Shown here piece by piece: positions 1 to 9,351 of a stretch of 64,000 bases of DNA. The position numbers were made by a program, and so were the translations under genes. Origin of the DNA: Gemmobacter sp. 24YEA27. Its GTDB lineage: Bacteria; Pseudomonadota; Alphaproteobacteria; Rhodobacterales; Rhodobacteraceae. The stretch spans positions 62,001-126,000 of the forward strand of contig NZ_JASJPW010000002.1 of NCBI RefSeq assembly GCF_030052995.1, read 5' to 3'. Within the stretch, counting starts at the first letter, position 1. Each line of letters opens with the position of its first letter. The notes below the pieces were generated by a model. The model was not told the origin of the DNA and searched no databases. It saw only the letters and a list, made by a program, of their open reading frames with translations.

Positions 1-2
1 CC

Positions 3-658
3 TTTGCCGCCGCCGGATATCCTTTGCTGCTCCTGGCGCGGCGGCGCGAAAAGCTCCTGGACCTCGGCCTTGCCAATGCCGTCTGCTGCGAGGCGGATGT
101 GCGGGACCGGGACAGCATCCGCGCGGCCATAGCCGAAGGCGAGGCGCAGTCCGGCCCGGTCGATGTGCTGATCAACAATGCCGGGATCTCGCGTCTGGCA
201 CGGCTTGATGATCAGGATCCGGAAGACTGGCGCGATCTGATCGACATCAATGTGACCGGCGTTCTGAACTGCATGCATGCGGTGCTGCCTGGAATGAAGG
301 CCCGCCGTCATGGAACCATTGTCAATATGTCGTCGATTGCCGGACGCAAGGTCTATCCTTTCCACGATGTCTATGGCGGCACCAAGCATTTCGTTCACGC
401 CGTCAGCGACGGGGTGCGGGGCGCATCGGCAGAGTTCAACGTGCGCGTGATGACGGTTTCGCCGGGCATCACCAAATCCGAGATCGACAAAACCATCACC
501 GATCCCGCAGCCTATGCGGTCTGGTCCGCTGACCGCGACCGGATGGAGGGGGGATCGACGCAACTCATGTGGCCTCGGCGATCCTCTTCGCCTGCCAGTT
601 GCCGCAATCGGTAAATCTTCAGGAACTGACGATTACCGCGACCGCCCAGGCCTATTGA
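3..658 (+). pseudogene. SDR-family oxidoreductase, 5' truncated by window edge, frameshifted
   Basis: The reading frame is open from the first bases of the window, so the true start lies upstream. The visible part is a classical short-chain dehydrogenase/reductase: NNAG motif, catalytic Ser in NMSSIAG, then YGGTK with the Tyr and Lys of the active site, and PGI after it. The substrate cannot be told. At about 546-551 the frame breaks in a run of six G. A seventh G would restore a conventional C-terminus (GIDATHVASAILFACQLPQ) ending at the TGA at 656-658; as written the frame ends at 614. It is either a true one-base deletion or a homopolymer sequencing error. An IS3 fragment follows directly. 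Confidence 0.75.
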
Positions 659-668
659 GGCACCCCGC

Positions 669-960
669 TCACCTGCAAAGAAAGCCCTGACGAGCGGTCG
701 TTTTCGCGGCTCTGGCACGTCCTGCGCCTGATCCGCTCGCGCCTGAGCAGGTTGAAGAAGGGCTCGGCGACTGCGTTGTCGTGGCAGTTTCCACAGGGGT
801 CCCTGGAAGGATCGGGATTGTGGGCGCGTGAGATAACACCGCCCGGTCCATGCTGGTAAACTGGCTGCCCTGATCCCTATGGACCACCACCTTCGCCTTT
901 GGCTTGCCCCGCCAGCTGGCCATGATCTAGGCTTGCAGGATGACCTCTGGTTTACATGGA
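669..960 (-). mobile_element. IS3-family transposase (OrfB) fragment, degenerate
   Basis: Read on the minus strand in three frames this is the C-terminal catalytic part of an IS3-family OrfB integrase. VVHRDQGSQFTSMD (with a DDE aspartate) lies in one frame; a shifted frame gives GNCHDNAVAEPFFNLLRRER with the catalytic Glu and then IRRRT. At least one frameshift and a loss of sequence separate them, and there is no OrfA, start or inverted repeat. It is a dead remnant, useful as a scar marking past transposition beside the broken SDR gene. Confidence 0.75.
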
Positions 961-1490
961 CCAGGCGCGCACGCGCGGGAACCCGACGTCCTTTTTCGTG
1001 TCTCCTGCCGCCGCCTTCACGTATTGGCGCTTTCGGGCACAGAGCGAGCGCTTGCTCACGCCAGGCCGGGCCAAAACGTCGCCGACCGGATTGCGCCGCG
1101 CGGTTGTCTGCGCGACCGCATCGCGCCCTAATCCGTCAGTGAAATTGCCTGTGCCCATCATGGCCTCTTTGCCTCAAAATCAGCAAAGAAGGCATGCAGG
1201 AAACATGGGACTGTTCATCAGCCCGCCGACAAGCCCGCCGGTCAGGCCTTTCGATTGGGCAATTATGCGATCCCCCGCTGAGGCGTCCCTTCCTTGGCCG
1301 GCCCGGTCGCTCACAGGCGGAACCTTAATACCCACGGCGCTGACAGCACTGGCTTCCGAAGTTACGGGATCTGGCATTCCTTCGGAGCCAGGGTCCAGCT
1401 CAGGTTAAAGCGCATGACATAAAGGGGTGGCCCTGGATAAGTTCAGGACCACCGCCGGGTACCGGTTCTGTCAGGCGGCAGCGACAGGCC
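961..1490. other. Intergenic, no recognisable gene
   Basis: About 530 bases between the transposase scrap and the msuC stop. Open frames on both strands are low-complexity or arginine-rich, without a ribosome binding site or a recognisable domain. Probably further decayed DNA associated with the insertion event. Confidence 0.4.
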
Positions 1491-2720
1491 TCAGCTCTCG
1501 ACCGCGCCGATTTGCCAGACATAGACCGGCTCGGTGCCATTGACCGCGTGATCACCGAGGATGCGCTCTTTGTAGATCAACGGGTTATGGTTCGCGGCCG
1601 TCCGGGCATTGCGCCAGTAGCGGTCCAGTCCGAGCGCCGTATCCGCCGCCGAGGCGCTCAGCGCGTTGAAGAGGTCGCTGGTTGCGCGCAGCGCGAGGTC
1701 CGCCGCCGCAACCTGAGCTTCGGCCGAGGCCAGTTCCGCCGCGATATTGGCGGCGTCATCGGCGGCTTTGTCTCCCGCTTGCGAGGTCTCATAGGCGCGA
1801 TCGGCTGCACGGGCGGCCTCGATGGTGGCGGCGCGGGCGGCAAAAGCAAAAGCACGCGCGCGGCCCACGACCTGCAGGACCTGCGGGTCCTCGCGGACCA
1901 CCGAGCCCGAGCCATGTGAGAAGGCGCGTTTGCGGGCGGCGACCTTACCCGCGACATCCTGCACCGCCGCCAGCGCCGCCCCGGACAGCACCGCGTCCAG
2001 CACCAGCTGATAATAGGCGGTCTGATAGCGGAAACGGGTTTCGAACGGCACCAACCCCTCGGCTTCCAGCGCTGCCCCTTTGAACGTGGTGGTGCCGGTC
2101 CCGGTCAGCTTCTGGCCAAAGCCGGTCCAGTCATCCAGCCGGTCGATCCCCGGCTGATCGGCGCGCAGAATCGCCACCACCGGCGCCCCATTGTCTGAAC
2201 GCACCGCATAAGTGTCGATCCAGTCTGCAAAAATCGTACCTGTCGAATAGTATTTCTCGCCATCGACGCGAAAGCCCTCCCCCTCGGGTGTGACTTTGGT
2301 GAAGGTCTCTCCCAGCTTCACCTTGCCAATTTCGGACCAGGCATTGCCGGCGATCTCTCCCTTGCCAAAGCGGCGCAGCCAGACCTCTCCTTCGGCGCGC
2401 GGCGCCACCAGCCGGTCCTCGACCAGCGCAAAATGGCCGCGCAGCGCCTGGACGATATTGGTATCCGCCGCAGCAAGGTCGATCAGCAGATCAAAGAACT
2501 GCTCAAGGCTCGCGCCAGAACCTCCGAATTCGACGGGCACCCGCAGCGCGGTGAACCCGGCCTCTTTCAGCCATTTGATCTCCTCAAACGGCAATTTCCG
2601 CTCGCGTTCACGCTGGTTGGCGCCCTCACGGATGCGTTCGAACAGGGGCGCGAACCGGGCCTTGAGCGCGGCCAGATCGGGAAGCGTCGCGGGCTGAAAG
2701 CTGGTTTCTTGTATCGTCAT
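1491..2720 (-). CDS. msuC: FMNH2-dependent methanesulfinate monooxygenase-like (acyl-CoA dehydrogenase fold, MsuC/DszC type)
   Basis: A 409-residue flavoprotein with the acyl-CoA dehydrogenase fold, related to MsuC, SfnB and DszC, which use reduced flavin and O2 to oxygenate sulfur. MsuC turns methanesulfinate into methanesulfonate. The N-terminal helical domain has LKEAGFTALRVPVEFGGSG; the C-terminus has ALGLDRYWRNARTAANHNP, typical of these monooxygenases, whereas true dehydrogenases have a catalytic Glu. I chose the ATG at 2720, preceded by GGAG, because the 58 residues upstream are Pro/Ser-rich and unlike the family. It is the third gene after msuE and sfnG, which makes the methanesulfinate role likely; the exact substrate is inferred. 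Confidence 0.75.
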   Translation of the reverse strand: MTIQETSFQPATLPDLAALKARFAPLFERIREGANQRERERKLPFEEIKWLKEAGFTALRVPVEFGGSGASLEQFFDLLIDLAAADTNIVQALRGHFALVEDRLVAPRAEGEVWLRRFGKGEIAGNAWSEIGKVKLGETFTKVTPEGEGFRVDGEKYYSTGTIFADWIDTYAVRSDNGAPVVAILRADQPGIDRLDDWTGFGQKLTGTGTTTFKGAALEAEGLVPFETRFRYQTAYYQLVLDAVLSGAALAAVQDVAGKVAARKRAFSHGSGSVVREDPQVLQVVGRARAFAFAARAATIEAARAADRAYETSQAGDKAADDAANIAAELASAEAQVAAADLALRATSDLFNALSASAADTALGLDRYWRNARTAANHNPLIYKERILGDHAVNGTEPVYVWQIGAVES

Positions 2721-2814
2721 TTTAGGGGACTCCGGTTGCAACAGCCCGCCCTGCCCGGCGCAGTGGCGCCGGGGGCAACATGGCTGGTCGATGGGCTTAT
2801 CGGCAGGCGCCGCG

Positions 2815-3905
2815 TTATTCGGCGGCGAGGGTTTGTTTTTTGCGGGCTTCGATGGCGCGGACGCGGGGGAGGACGTGTTTTCCGAAATACTCAACCTCTT
2901 CCTGGAAATGCAGGAAGCCGAGAAGGATGAGGTCGGCGCCGGCCTCTTTCAGGCCGATTATGCGTTCGGCGACCTGGTCGGGCGTGCCGATCAGGTTCGA
3001 GCGGAAGCCGTCATTATACTGCACGAGGTCCTCGAAGGAGGATTTCGCCCAGTTGCCCTCGCCCTCGGGCTGGCGCGACCGGCATTGACCACCTGTCCGG
3101 CAAAGCCCTGGACGGCTTCGGGATTGGCCTTCGCGATGATCTCGCGCAGCACCGCCTGCGCCTCGGCTTCGGTCTCGCGCACGATGGCGAAAGCGTTGAT
3201 GCCGACCTTCACCTTATGCCCGTTGGCCGCCGCCTTCGCGCGGATGTCTTCGACCTGGGCGCCGAGCCCTTCCGGCGTATTGCCATTGGTGAAATACCAG
3301 TCCGAGACCCGTGCCGCCATGTCGCGCGCCGCCCGTGACGAGCCGCCCTGGAAGATTTCCGGTTGCGGATCAACGGGTTTGGGCTTCAGGCTATAGTCGT
3401 TGAAGCGGTAGAAATCGCCCCGGAAGGTGAAGCTTTCCTCAGACCAGATGCCGCGCAGCGCCCGGATGAATTCCTCGGACCGGCGGTAGCGCTCGTCATG
3501 ATCCAGCCAGGGCTCGCCGATCGCCGCGAATTCGCCCCGGAACCAGCCCGAGACCACATTGACCGCGATCCGCCCGCCCGAGAGATGGCTGATCGTGGCG
3601 ATTTGTTTCGCCGCCAGCGCCGGGTTCCAGGGGCCGGGCAAAAGCGCCGCGATCACCTTCAGCCGTTCGGTATGGGCCAGCAGATCCTGGCTGAACGAGA
3701 CGGATTCATGTTGGTTTTCAGCGCCGTAGCCCGCAGTAAAACGGATCTGGCTCAGCGCATAGTCAAAGCCCGCTGCCTCGGCGATCTGCGCCAGTTTGCG
3801 GTTATAGTCCGGCGTCCAGCTGGTGCGCTGTTCGATATCCGAGATCACGAGGCCGCCCGAGACATTGGGCACCCAATAGGCGAATTTGACGGGATCGGAG
3901 GTCAT
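2815..3905 (-). pseudogene. sfnG: Dimethyl sulfone monooxygenase SfnG, frameshifted
   Basis: A luciferase-like (LLM) FMNH2-dependent monooxygenase closely resembling SfnG, which cleaves dimethyl sulfone to methanesulfinate and formaldehyde. Its N-terminus VKFAYWVPNVSGGLVISDI is characteristic. The first 280 or so codons run from the ATG at 3905. At about 3067-3069 the frame is lost in a C run (CCC on the minus strand). A fourth C would continue the protein as EGEGNWAKSSFEDLVQ and on through a normal C-terminus (NLIGTPDQVAERI) ending at 2815. Without that base the protein ends after a 25-residue nonsense tail at 2991. The break is either a recent mutation or a sequencing error. It lies between msuE and msuC and should feed MsuC. 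Confidence 0.8.
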
Positions 3906-3958
3906 GTGCAGCCCCTGTGAAACGGGTTATCCGGCGAGACGGGTTTTTCGGCGGCGGC

Positions 3959-4519
3959 TTATTCTGCCGCAGCACGGATCCGCGCGGCGCCGGGGAAAAT
4001 CGTAGTGAATTCGTCAATGGCCCGGGCGAGCCGGTTCAGCGCCGGGTCCGACACCAGCCGTCCCTCGCTGAAATCGCGGTCCGAGACATGCACGGCGGTC
4101 GAGAGCACGCGGGCCTCGAAAAAGGCGAAAAGCGGCCGCAGCTGATGTTCCACCGCCAGCGCATGTTTCTCGCCCCCGCCGGTCGCGGCGATCAGCACTG
4201 GCTTGCGCAGCAGCGCGGAAGGGTCGATCAGGTCGATCAGGTGTTTGAAAAGCCCGGGATAAGAGCCCTTATAGATCGGCGTCGCGACGATCAGCGCATC
4301 GGCATTCAAAAGCGTATCGAGATTGTGCCGCGCCTTGGGGCTGAGGTCATCGGCGCGCCGCGCCCGGCCCAGATCCTCGCCGAAATCGGCGATGTCGAAC
4401 AGGGTTGTGCGCGAATGCAACCCGGCCCCGGCCAGATCCAGCGCCTGCCCGACCAGCGCACGCGTCTTCGACGGCGCGGTGACATTCCCCGCAAGACCCA
4501 CGATATGAAGTTCGGACAT
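3959..4519 (-). CDS. msuE: NAD(P)H-dependent FMN reductase, MsuE/SsuE type
   Basis: A 186-residue flavodoxin-fold reductase of the SsuE/MsuE family, which supplies FMNH2 to two-component sulfur monooxygenases. The phosphate-binding start is VGLAGNVTAPSKTRALV, followed by DALIVATPIYKGSYPGLFKH and the conserved ATGGGEKHALAVEHQLRPLF segment. The ATG at 4519 was chosen over one 19 codons upstream because AGGA sits at the right distance and the family begins here. It is first in the operon with sfnG and msuC. It is the only recognisable flavin reductase in the window, so it may serve several of the monooxygenases further along. Confidence 0.85.
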   Translation of the reverse strand: MSELHIVGLAGNVTAPSKTRALVGQALDLAGAGLHSRTTLFDIADFGEDLGRARRADDLSPKARHNLDTLLNADALIVATPIYKGSYPGLFKHLIDLIDPSALLRKPVLIAATGGGEKHALAVEHQLRPLFAFFEARVLSTAVHVSDRDFSEGRLVSDPALNRLARAIDEFTTIFPGAARIRAAAE

Positions 4520-4530
4520 ACAGCTTTCCT

Positions 4531-4557
4531 CAATCCCGACAAGTGCCGTCGTGATAA
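4531..4557. promoter_or_regulatory. Weak candidate operator upstream of msuE
   Basis: CAATCCCG-N11-CGTGATAA ends 12 bases before the msuE start codon. It keeps the 8-11-8 geometry and the CG...CGTG core of the inverted repeats at 43529 and 50210, with 6 of 8 matches to the consensus in each half. The match could be fortuitous. Confidence 0.3.
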
Positions 4558-4601
4558 AGCCCCAATGCCGCACCACGCCATTCCAAATTCAGACAAACCG
4601 C

Positions 4602-5522
4602 AGTGAGTTTCTTTCGTGGGCCTCTGTGCGGATCTCTTGCCAGTAACTGCGGAGCGCGCGGGAACAGAGAAGTTGTTTTCCCAGGGCCGGCATTTGCAGC
4701 AGATTGTCACTGTCCCATCATGGTTCCGTGGGCAGGATCGGCTGCAAAGAGGGGAAGAATAATATTCGTCGCATCGCGGCATGCCGGCGCAGGAATCGAC
4801 GCGGCTTCGCCAGCACTTCCGGTATTTCCCGGGCGCGGTGCACCCCGGTGCGCGGCTCAACGTCACCACCCGCTCCGGTGCGCTTCGGGACGGACGTCAG
4901 ATTGCCGAAGGTGATTCCAATCATCGCCAAGCACAGGAAGTCCGCGACACCCGCAAGCATCGGAATGCCAGTCCAGGGCTGATGGCCGTCCCAAAGCGGA
5001 AAAAGAGGATTGTCGGGTCGCAGGCCAGTGCCAGGCCGCATCAGCAGCAGCACCATCCCGGCTGTAAAGATGTCCGGTCTGACGCACGCTAATACGGTGG
5101 CGCCCCTTTCTTCGCGCCTTAAACTGCGCAGGGTGCCACGGATCAGGATGGCGAGGCGATGCTCCGGGAGCCGTTTGCCATCGGGCCTCCGAAGGTCAGC
5201 GGCGGCGCCATGCGGTTCTGCCCCTCTAAGGGACGGGTTTTCACTGGCCTTCACTATAGATCTGCCGACGCTCATCACGTCACGGATTCTGACGGCGATC
5301 TTCGTATTCGGCGCAAGCTCGTGAGCGCGATGTGCACAGCCTTGTGTGTTCGGCGCCCGCCCTTCGGCATAGCTGCCTTCCCCGTCGCTTTTCACTGTCG
5401 CGGACCGGATCGTCAGGACATGATCAGCACGGCTCTGCGAGGGGGAGCATCCCGCGCCTGAGACAAAACGTTTCATTATCTTGCTGCGGGGGGCCGCTCA
5501 GACGGGGCCAGATCTGATCGGG
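4602..5522. other. Gene-poor stretch with a possible membrane-protein remnant
   Basis: No confident gene. On the minus strand, an open frame around 4863-5087 encodes a hydrophobic segment with MVLLLMRPGTGL and ADFLCLAMIGITFGNL, suggesting two membrane helices of a lost protein. The rest of the frame (4718-5476) is basic, low-complexity sequence. At the far end (about 5523-5600, minus) the short segment ADIQALRAVAVIGLL resembles the start of acyltransferase-3 (OafA-like) proteins and stops at once. I do not assign a function to either scrap. Confidence 0.3.
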
Positions 5523-5587
5523 TCAGTTCAAAAGCGAGGACAAGAGTCCGATCACCGCGACGGCGCGAAGGGCCTGGATGTCCGCCA

Positions 5588-6197
5588 TCACCAGGCGGTC
5601 TGCGTCAACACGATACTCCTGTCCCCTCGGCGGCGGCTGAATATGGCTGGACGAGGCCGCCGTAAGGGCTCGGCGCCGTCCTGCGCCAAGACGGTACACT
5701 GGGCCTGATCCGTCGGGGAGGCAGTGCGGGCTGGATTCTGCGCGAAAGAAGGCAAGGATGCGAGAGCAATGGCGGCGGCGCTGGCAAGAGCCATCAGACG
5801 CGGCGGCAGTTCTGGTTCTTCGTTCTGCGGGCGATTTGCTGTCGGAGTGTCGGAGTGTCGGAGTGTCGGTGCGCGCGAGGCGTGGAGGCGGCTGGTCGGT
5901 CTCGACAAAGGCGATCAGTGCATCGGTGTAGCTTCGCCAGACCGGTGCCTGTTCCGGTGTGATGCCGATACAGGTCTCGAGACAGGCAAGGCGTTGTGCG
6001 AGGATCAGGCCAGCCGCCATCGCGGTGACTCTGATCACGTCCGTTATGGCCGTGACCCATCGGACCATATCCTTGCGGGCCGTTGCGGTGGTCCCACGCG
6101 CCGGCGGATGGCGGGCTGTGCATTTCCGCGACGGCGGGCCCATTGCGCCCGAAACGCTGGCGGCGGCCGGCAGATTGCTCATGATGGACAGTTTCAT
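5588..6197 (-). pseudogene. Spy/CpxP-like periplasmic protein remnant
   Basis: The start at 6197 has a strong AAGGAGA ribosome site, and the product begins MKLSIMSNLPAAASVSGAMG, signal-peptide-like. Downstream the reading passes through several frames. The best-preserved piece, ERLACLETCIGITPEQAPVW then SYTDALIAFVE, matches the helical repeat of Spy/CpxP-type periplasmic proteins that bind metals or misfolded protein. The rest is scrambled, and an 8-base tandem repeat interrupts it. It stands divergent to the decayed two-component genes at 6385-7720, the usual arrangement for an envelope or metal stress module. Confidence 0.5.
5841..5869. repeat. 8-bp tandem repeat, GTCGGAGT x 3.6
   Basis: Three perfect copies of GTCGGAGT and a partial fourth (GTCGG). 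The unit length is not a multiple of three, so each gain or loss shifts the frame of the minus-strand Spy/CpxP-like gene it lies in. It may be a replication-slippage product. Confidence 0.85.
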
Positions 6198-6384
6198 CGC
6201 ATCTCTCCTTTCGTGGCTGGTGATGCGATGAAGCTGAGCGCTGGCTGTATCCGGCCCCGGTTCCGGGCGTTACGACCTGTTTCCGCGAGGACGATTTTTG
6301 TAACGGAATGGTGCCAGATGCGGGTGGGAAACCTTTCGTTACATTTTCCTCCCCCGGAAGGGTCCAGAACCAGCTTTAAACGGG

Positions 6385-7059
6385 TTGAGGCGCAGTCCTG
6401 GCGCCCGCTATTTGTGCCTTTTTGCTCAACAGGCCCCTTTGATCCCTGTCGTCGATGACGATGCGGAAATCAGGACGCTGTTGGCGCGGCACCTCCCGGG
6501 CAAGGTATGTCTGGCGCAAACCGCCGCCACCCGGCGCGAGACCGAGGCGCGGCGGATCGCGCCGCGCCTGGATCTGGTGATGCGGGACATGATGCTGCCC
6601 GACGCGCCGGGCCTGGAGATCGGCGCGGATGACTATCTCGGGAACCCCTTCATCCCGCGCGACCTCGTCGCGCGGATCCGTTCGGTCTTGCGGCGCGCGG
6701 ATCCTGATATCCCGGCGCCCCCTTACACAGGTAAGGCACGCAACTGATATCAGATTTCGGGCTTTGCAATTGATGTCGAAAGGCGCCGCGTGCTGGCGCC
6801 CGACTGCTGTGAAATTTGCCTTACCGGCGCGGGACTCGACCTTTTGCGGGTATTTCTGAAGCGTACGAGCGGGCTTTTGTCACGCGATCAGCTCCTCGAT
6901 CTGGCCCAGGGGCGCAACCTTGATCCCTTTGACCGCTCGATTGACGTGTTGATGAGCCGGCTGCGGCGCAAGCTGGGCGAAAAGCCCGCCGAGCCGGTGT
7001 TCCGCCCGGTCAGAAACGGCGCCGTCACCTCGCTCAACGCCGTATCACTGCGCTGGTGA
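6385..7059 (+). pseudogene. OmpR-family response regulator, internal deletion and nonsense codon
   Basis: The receiver start (VVDDDAEIRTLLARHL) and phosphorylation region (LDLVMRDMMLPDAPGLE) are followed at once by IGADDYLGNPF. The roughly 25 residues normally between PGLE and GLEIGADDY are gone, as if two GLE-coding sites had recombined. The conserved Lys before PF is Asn here. A TGA at 6745-6747 interrupts the frame, which then continues in the same register through a winged-helix domain (GFAIDVERRRV, LLSRDQLLDLAQ, DRSIDVLMSRLRRKLGE). The regulator is therefore dead for at least two independent reasons. Confidence 0.8.
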
Positions 7060-7720
7060 TCGTGGCCATCCTGGCGCGGGTCGGGCTGGCCACGCTTGCC
7101 GCCAGCCGTGCGCATCCGCTGCCCGATCCTCGGCATCTGGATTGCGATGATCGTGACGGGGTCGGTCGCGGTTTTCTGGTATACCGCCCGCCGCATCCGC
7201 CGCCCAATCGGGCAGAGGGAGGATTCCGCCGGCCGGGTCGGCACCGATGCCTCTCTGCCGCTGGTGCCCGACGCCGGGCCGGCGGAGATGCGCGCGACGA
7301 CCCCGGCATTCAACCAGGTCTTATCCCGGCTGGCTCGCACGTGAAGAGGCCGGCGGCGATCTGGCGGGAACGGTGCCGGTCACAGCCAGGCCGCCGGCGT
7401 TGAAACGGGCGCCGCGCAACCGGAAGAACAATGCGGCGACCGATGGCGGCAGCGGTACTATCAGTCTCAGGCCCGGGGGCGATGGCGGTGGTCATCCTCC
7501 AGAATCACGGGCCAGACATACCCGAATCGCAGACCGGTAGAGTGTCTGATCCGTCTTCTGCGGCCATCCGGGGCGGCAGAAAGTGCAGCCAGGCTGCGGG
7601 CTCGGGCTTGCCAGCGCGCGCGAGATCCTGGCAGCGTTTCGGCGCTGCGCCTGCTATCCGCAACCGCATGGGCGGTGGGCTGCAGCACGAAATCACCCTG
7701 CCCACATTGATCGTCTGACC
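7060..7720 (+). pseudogene. Sensor histidine kinase remnant
   Basis: Pieces of a membrane sensor kinase in shifting frames after the response regulator. They are a hydrophobic helix (GIWIAMIVTGSVAVFWYTA), a HAMP-like stretch (RRIRRPIGQ ending AFNQVLSRL), then fragments of the ATPase domain: NHGPDIPES (N/G1 box), GLGLASAREILAAF (G2 box) and a C-terminal GGGLQHEITLPTL. The phosphoacceptor His region is missing. It belongs with the regulator at 6385 and the Spy/CpxP-like remnant. Confidence 0.65.
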
Positions 7721-7917
7721 CCGACACATTCCCCTGTTCGCGCCCCCGTTCCGCGGGAATACGGAATTTCATCGTGACGCCTCCGGGAAGACGTAATCCG
7801 CCTTGCACGAATTAACCCGGACTTTGCCCCGATTTTGCCCGATTTGCCGTTCCAACTACCCTTGGTTGAGTTGTGGCAGTATGCTGCAACGCCGCGCCTT
7901 CAAAGAAGAGACGTATC

Positions 7918-8277
7918 ATGGTCGCACTCGTGGTTATCCTCAGCGGACTTGCTGCTCTGGCAGCATCTGTGCTGGTCTGGTTCCTGGATGGGGGCATTGT
8001 CGCGGTGATGATGGCCTATGTGATCTCCGGCAATCTTTGCTTTGCCCTCCTGAGCGGCCTGGCCGGCTCGGTTCAGTCACCAGAAGCCAAGCCCGATTTT
8101 ACCAGTGCCATTGAAGCAGATCTTCAGGCGCTTCTGGAAGAGCGTCTCAACAAAACGATCCGCAACCAGGCGCCGCCGCGCAAGCCGCGTTTTCCGCTTC
8201 TGCGCCGTAGCGGTGTCTCGCTGCCGGGCTCTGCAAAAGTGACCAGGTCGGCCAGAACCCGCACCCTGTTTCACTGA
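7918..8277 (+). CDS. Small membrane protein, unknown function
   Basis: A 119-residue protein not recognised as a family. The ATG at 7918 follows AAAGAAGAG at good distance; an alternative start 15 codons upstream lacks one. It has two hydrophobic helices (about residues 1-22 and 25-45, the second containing AVMMAYVISGNLCFALLSGL) and a cytoplasmic-looking acidic/amphipathic part (FTSAIEADLQALLEERL). The tail is basic and Pro/Arg-rich. Convergent with the gene at 8359, with hairpins between. Confidence 0.5.
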   Translation: MVALVVILSGLAALAASVLVWFLDGGIVAVMMAYVISGNLCFALLSGLAGSVQSPEAKPDFTSAIEADLQALLEERLNKTIRNQAPPRKPRFPLLRRSGVSLPGSAKVTRSARTRTLFH

Positions 8278-8314
8278 CGCGAAGATCCCTCCCAGTGGGC
8301 CACGGCCCTGTCCG

Positions 8315-8355
8315 GCCCGAAGTCTCGGGCTCTCAGGCCCCTTGTGATGGGCCTG
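8315..8355. terminator. Paired hairpins between convergent genes
   Basis: Two adjacent perfect stems: GCCCGA-AGTC-TCGGGC (8315-8330) and CAGGCCC-N8-GGGCCTG (8334-8355). They lie between the stop codons of the converging genes and probably terminate both. Neither has a long T run. Confidence 0.5.
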
Positions 8356-8358
8356 TGC

Positions 8359-9351
8359 TCAGTCGGGTGGTGGCAGGCGGTTCAGGATCGCCTCGACCTG
8401 ACCAGGACTGCGCGCCGGTTTGACCAGATCGGTGATCACCTTGTCAAAGGTCACCGCATCCTCGCTGACCCGGAAGATCTGCCAGGGTTGCTGATCGCCC
8501 AGCTGCCCCTTCATCATCAGAATCTGCGGGAAGCCGCGCCGTGCAGGCAAGAGATAGACATCGGTCATCTGGATCGTCATGCCCGGCGCCGTTTCCCAGA
8601 CCGGAATCGCAAGCCGGCCTTCCTCGCGGTCGAGGTAAAGCCCGTCCTGATCTCCGGACAGTGAAAAGCTGAGCGAACCGGAGAAGTCCTCTTCTTCCGG
8701 TGGAAGTGCCAGATCCACGAGCGACGCATCACCTGGCTTATGGCGCGGCTTCGCCCCAAGACGCGGCAGGGTTTTAGAGGGCGCCGCCGGCGCGGCACTG
8801 GCAATCGCTTCCGATGCAGTTTCGTAAGCCGGCCCGGCCGAACCAGGGCCCCCGCCTCCGCCTGCGGGCGGCGCAGCGGCAAGGGGCGGGAAATCCGGCT
8901 CAGGCAGCGGCGCTGCGGGGATCGTCACATCCCGCGGTGCGGTGGCCGCGGATCTGGACGCAGCCGATGGTGGCGCGGGCGCGGGCTGAGCCTCCTGCGC
9001 CATATCGGTTTCGGCCACGGAATGCGCATCCTCGGTCGCCACAGTTTTGCGGTCTGACCCATCCGGCATCTGCGCCAATGGCAGCGGTGCCTGGGGCAGC
9101 AGAAGGAAGGCCGCCATCACACTGGCCGTCGCCGCAGACCCCGCTATCCCGAGCCGCCGGGGCGAAAGCCAGCGCGCGATCAGTGACGGCTCCGGCGCGG
9201 CAGGCGAGAGGCCGGCGGTGACAAAGCGCTCGCGCGCGCGGGCGATATCGGCCCGCATCAGCGCCGGATCGGGATCAGGCAAGGCCAGATCCGCCAGACG
9301 GTCCAGCGGATCGGTCCGGGCCGTATCACGGGGGTCGCGGCAGCTGGTCAC
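8359..9351 (-). CDS. Membrane-anchored protein coupled to an ECF sigma factor (putative anti-sigma)
   Basis: 330 residues. The N-terminal 70 or so residues are cytoplasmic-looking and resemble a short sigma-interacting segment (DPALMRADIARARERF). One membrane helix follows (IAGSAATASVMAAFLLLPQ, about residues 70-90). Next comes a long Pro/Ala-rich linker, then a conserved-looking periplasmic part that includes GLYLDREEGRLAIPVWE. The GTG start overlaps the sigma factor stop as GTGA, so translation is coupled. Topology and coupling suggest an anti-sigma factor, but I see no zinc-binding anti-sigma (HxxxCxxC) motif. Confidence 0.5.
   Translation of the reverse strand: MTSCRDPRDTARTDPLDRLADLALPDPDPALMRADIARARERFVTAGLSPAAPEPSLIARWLSPRRLGIAGSAATASVMAAFLLLPQAPLPLAQMPDGSDRKTVATEDAHSVAETDMAQEAQPAPAPPSAASRSAATAPRDVTIPAAPLPEPDFPPLAAAPPAGGGGGPGSAGPAYETASEAIASAAPAAPSKTLPRLGAKPRHKPGDASLVDLALPPEEEDFSGSLSFSLSGDQDGLYLDREEGRLAIPVWETAPGMTIQMTDVYLLPARRGFPQILMMKGQLGDQQPWQIFRVSEDAVTFDKVITDLVKPARSPGQVEAILNRLPPPD

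Noticed and set aside
669..960. Active insertion sequence
   Set aside because: Only a frameshifted C-terminal part of the transposase and no terminal repeats.
5841..5869. CRISPR-like repeat
   Set aside because: Units are 8 bases, contiguous and without spacers.
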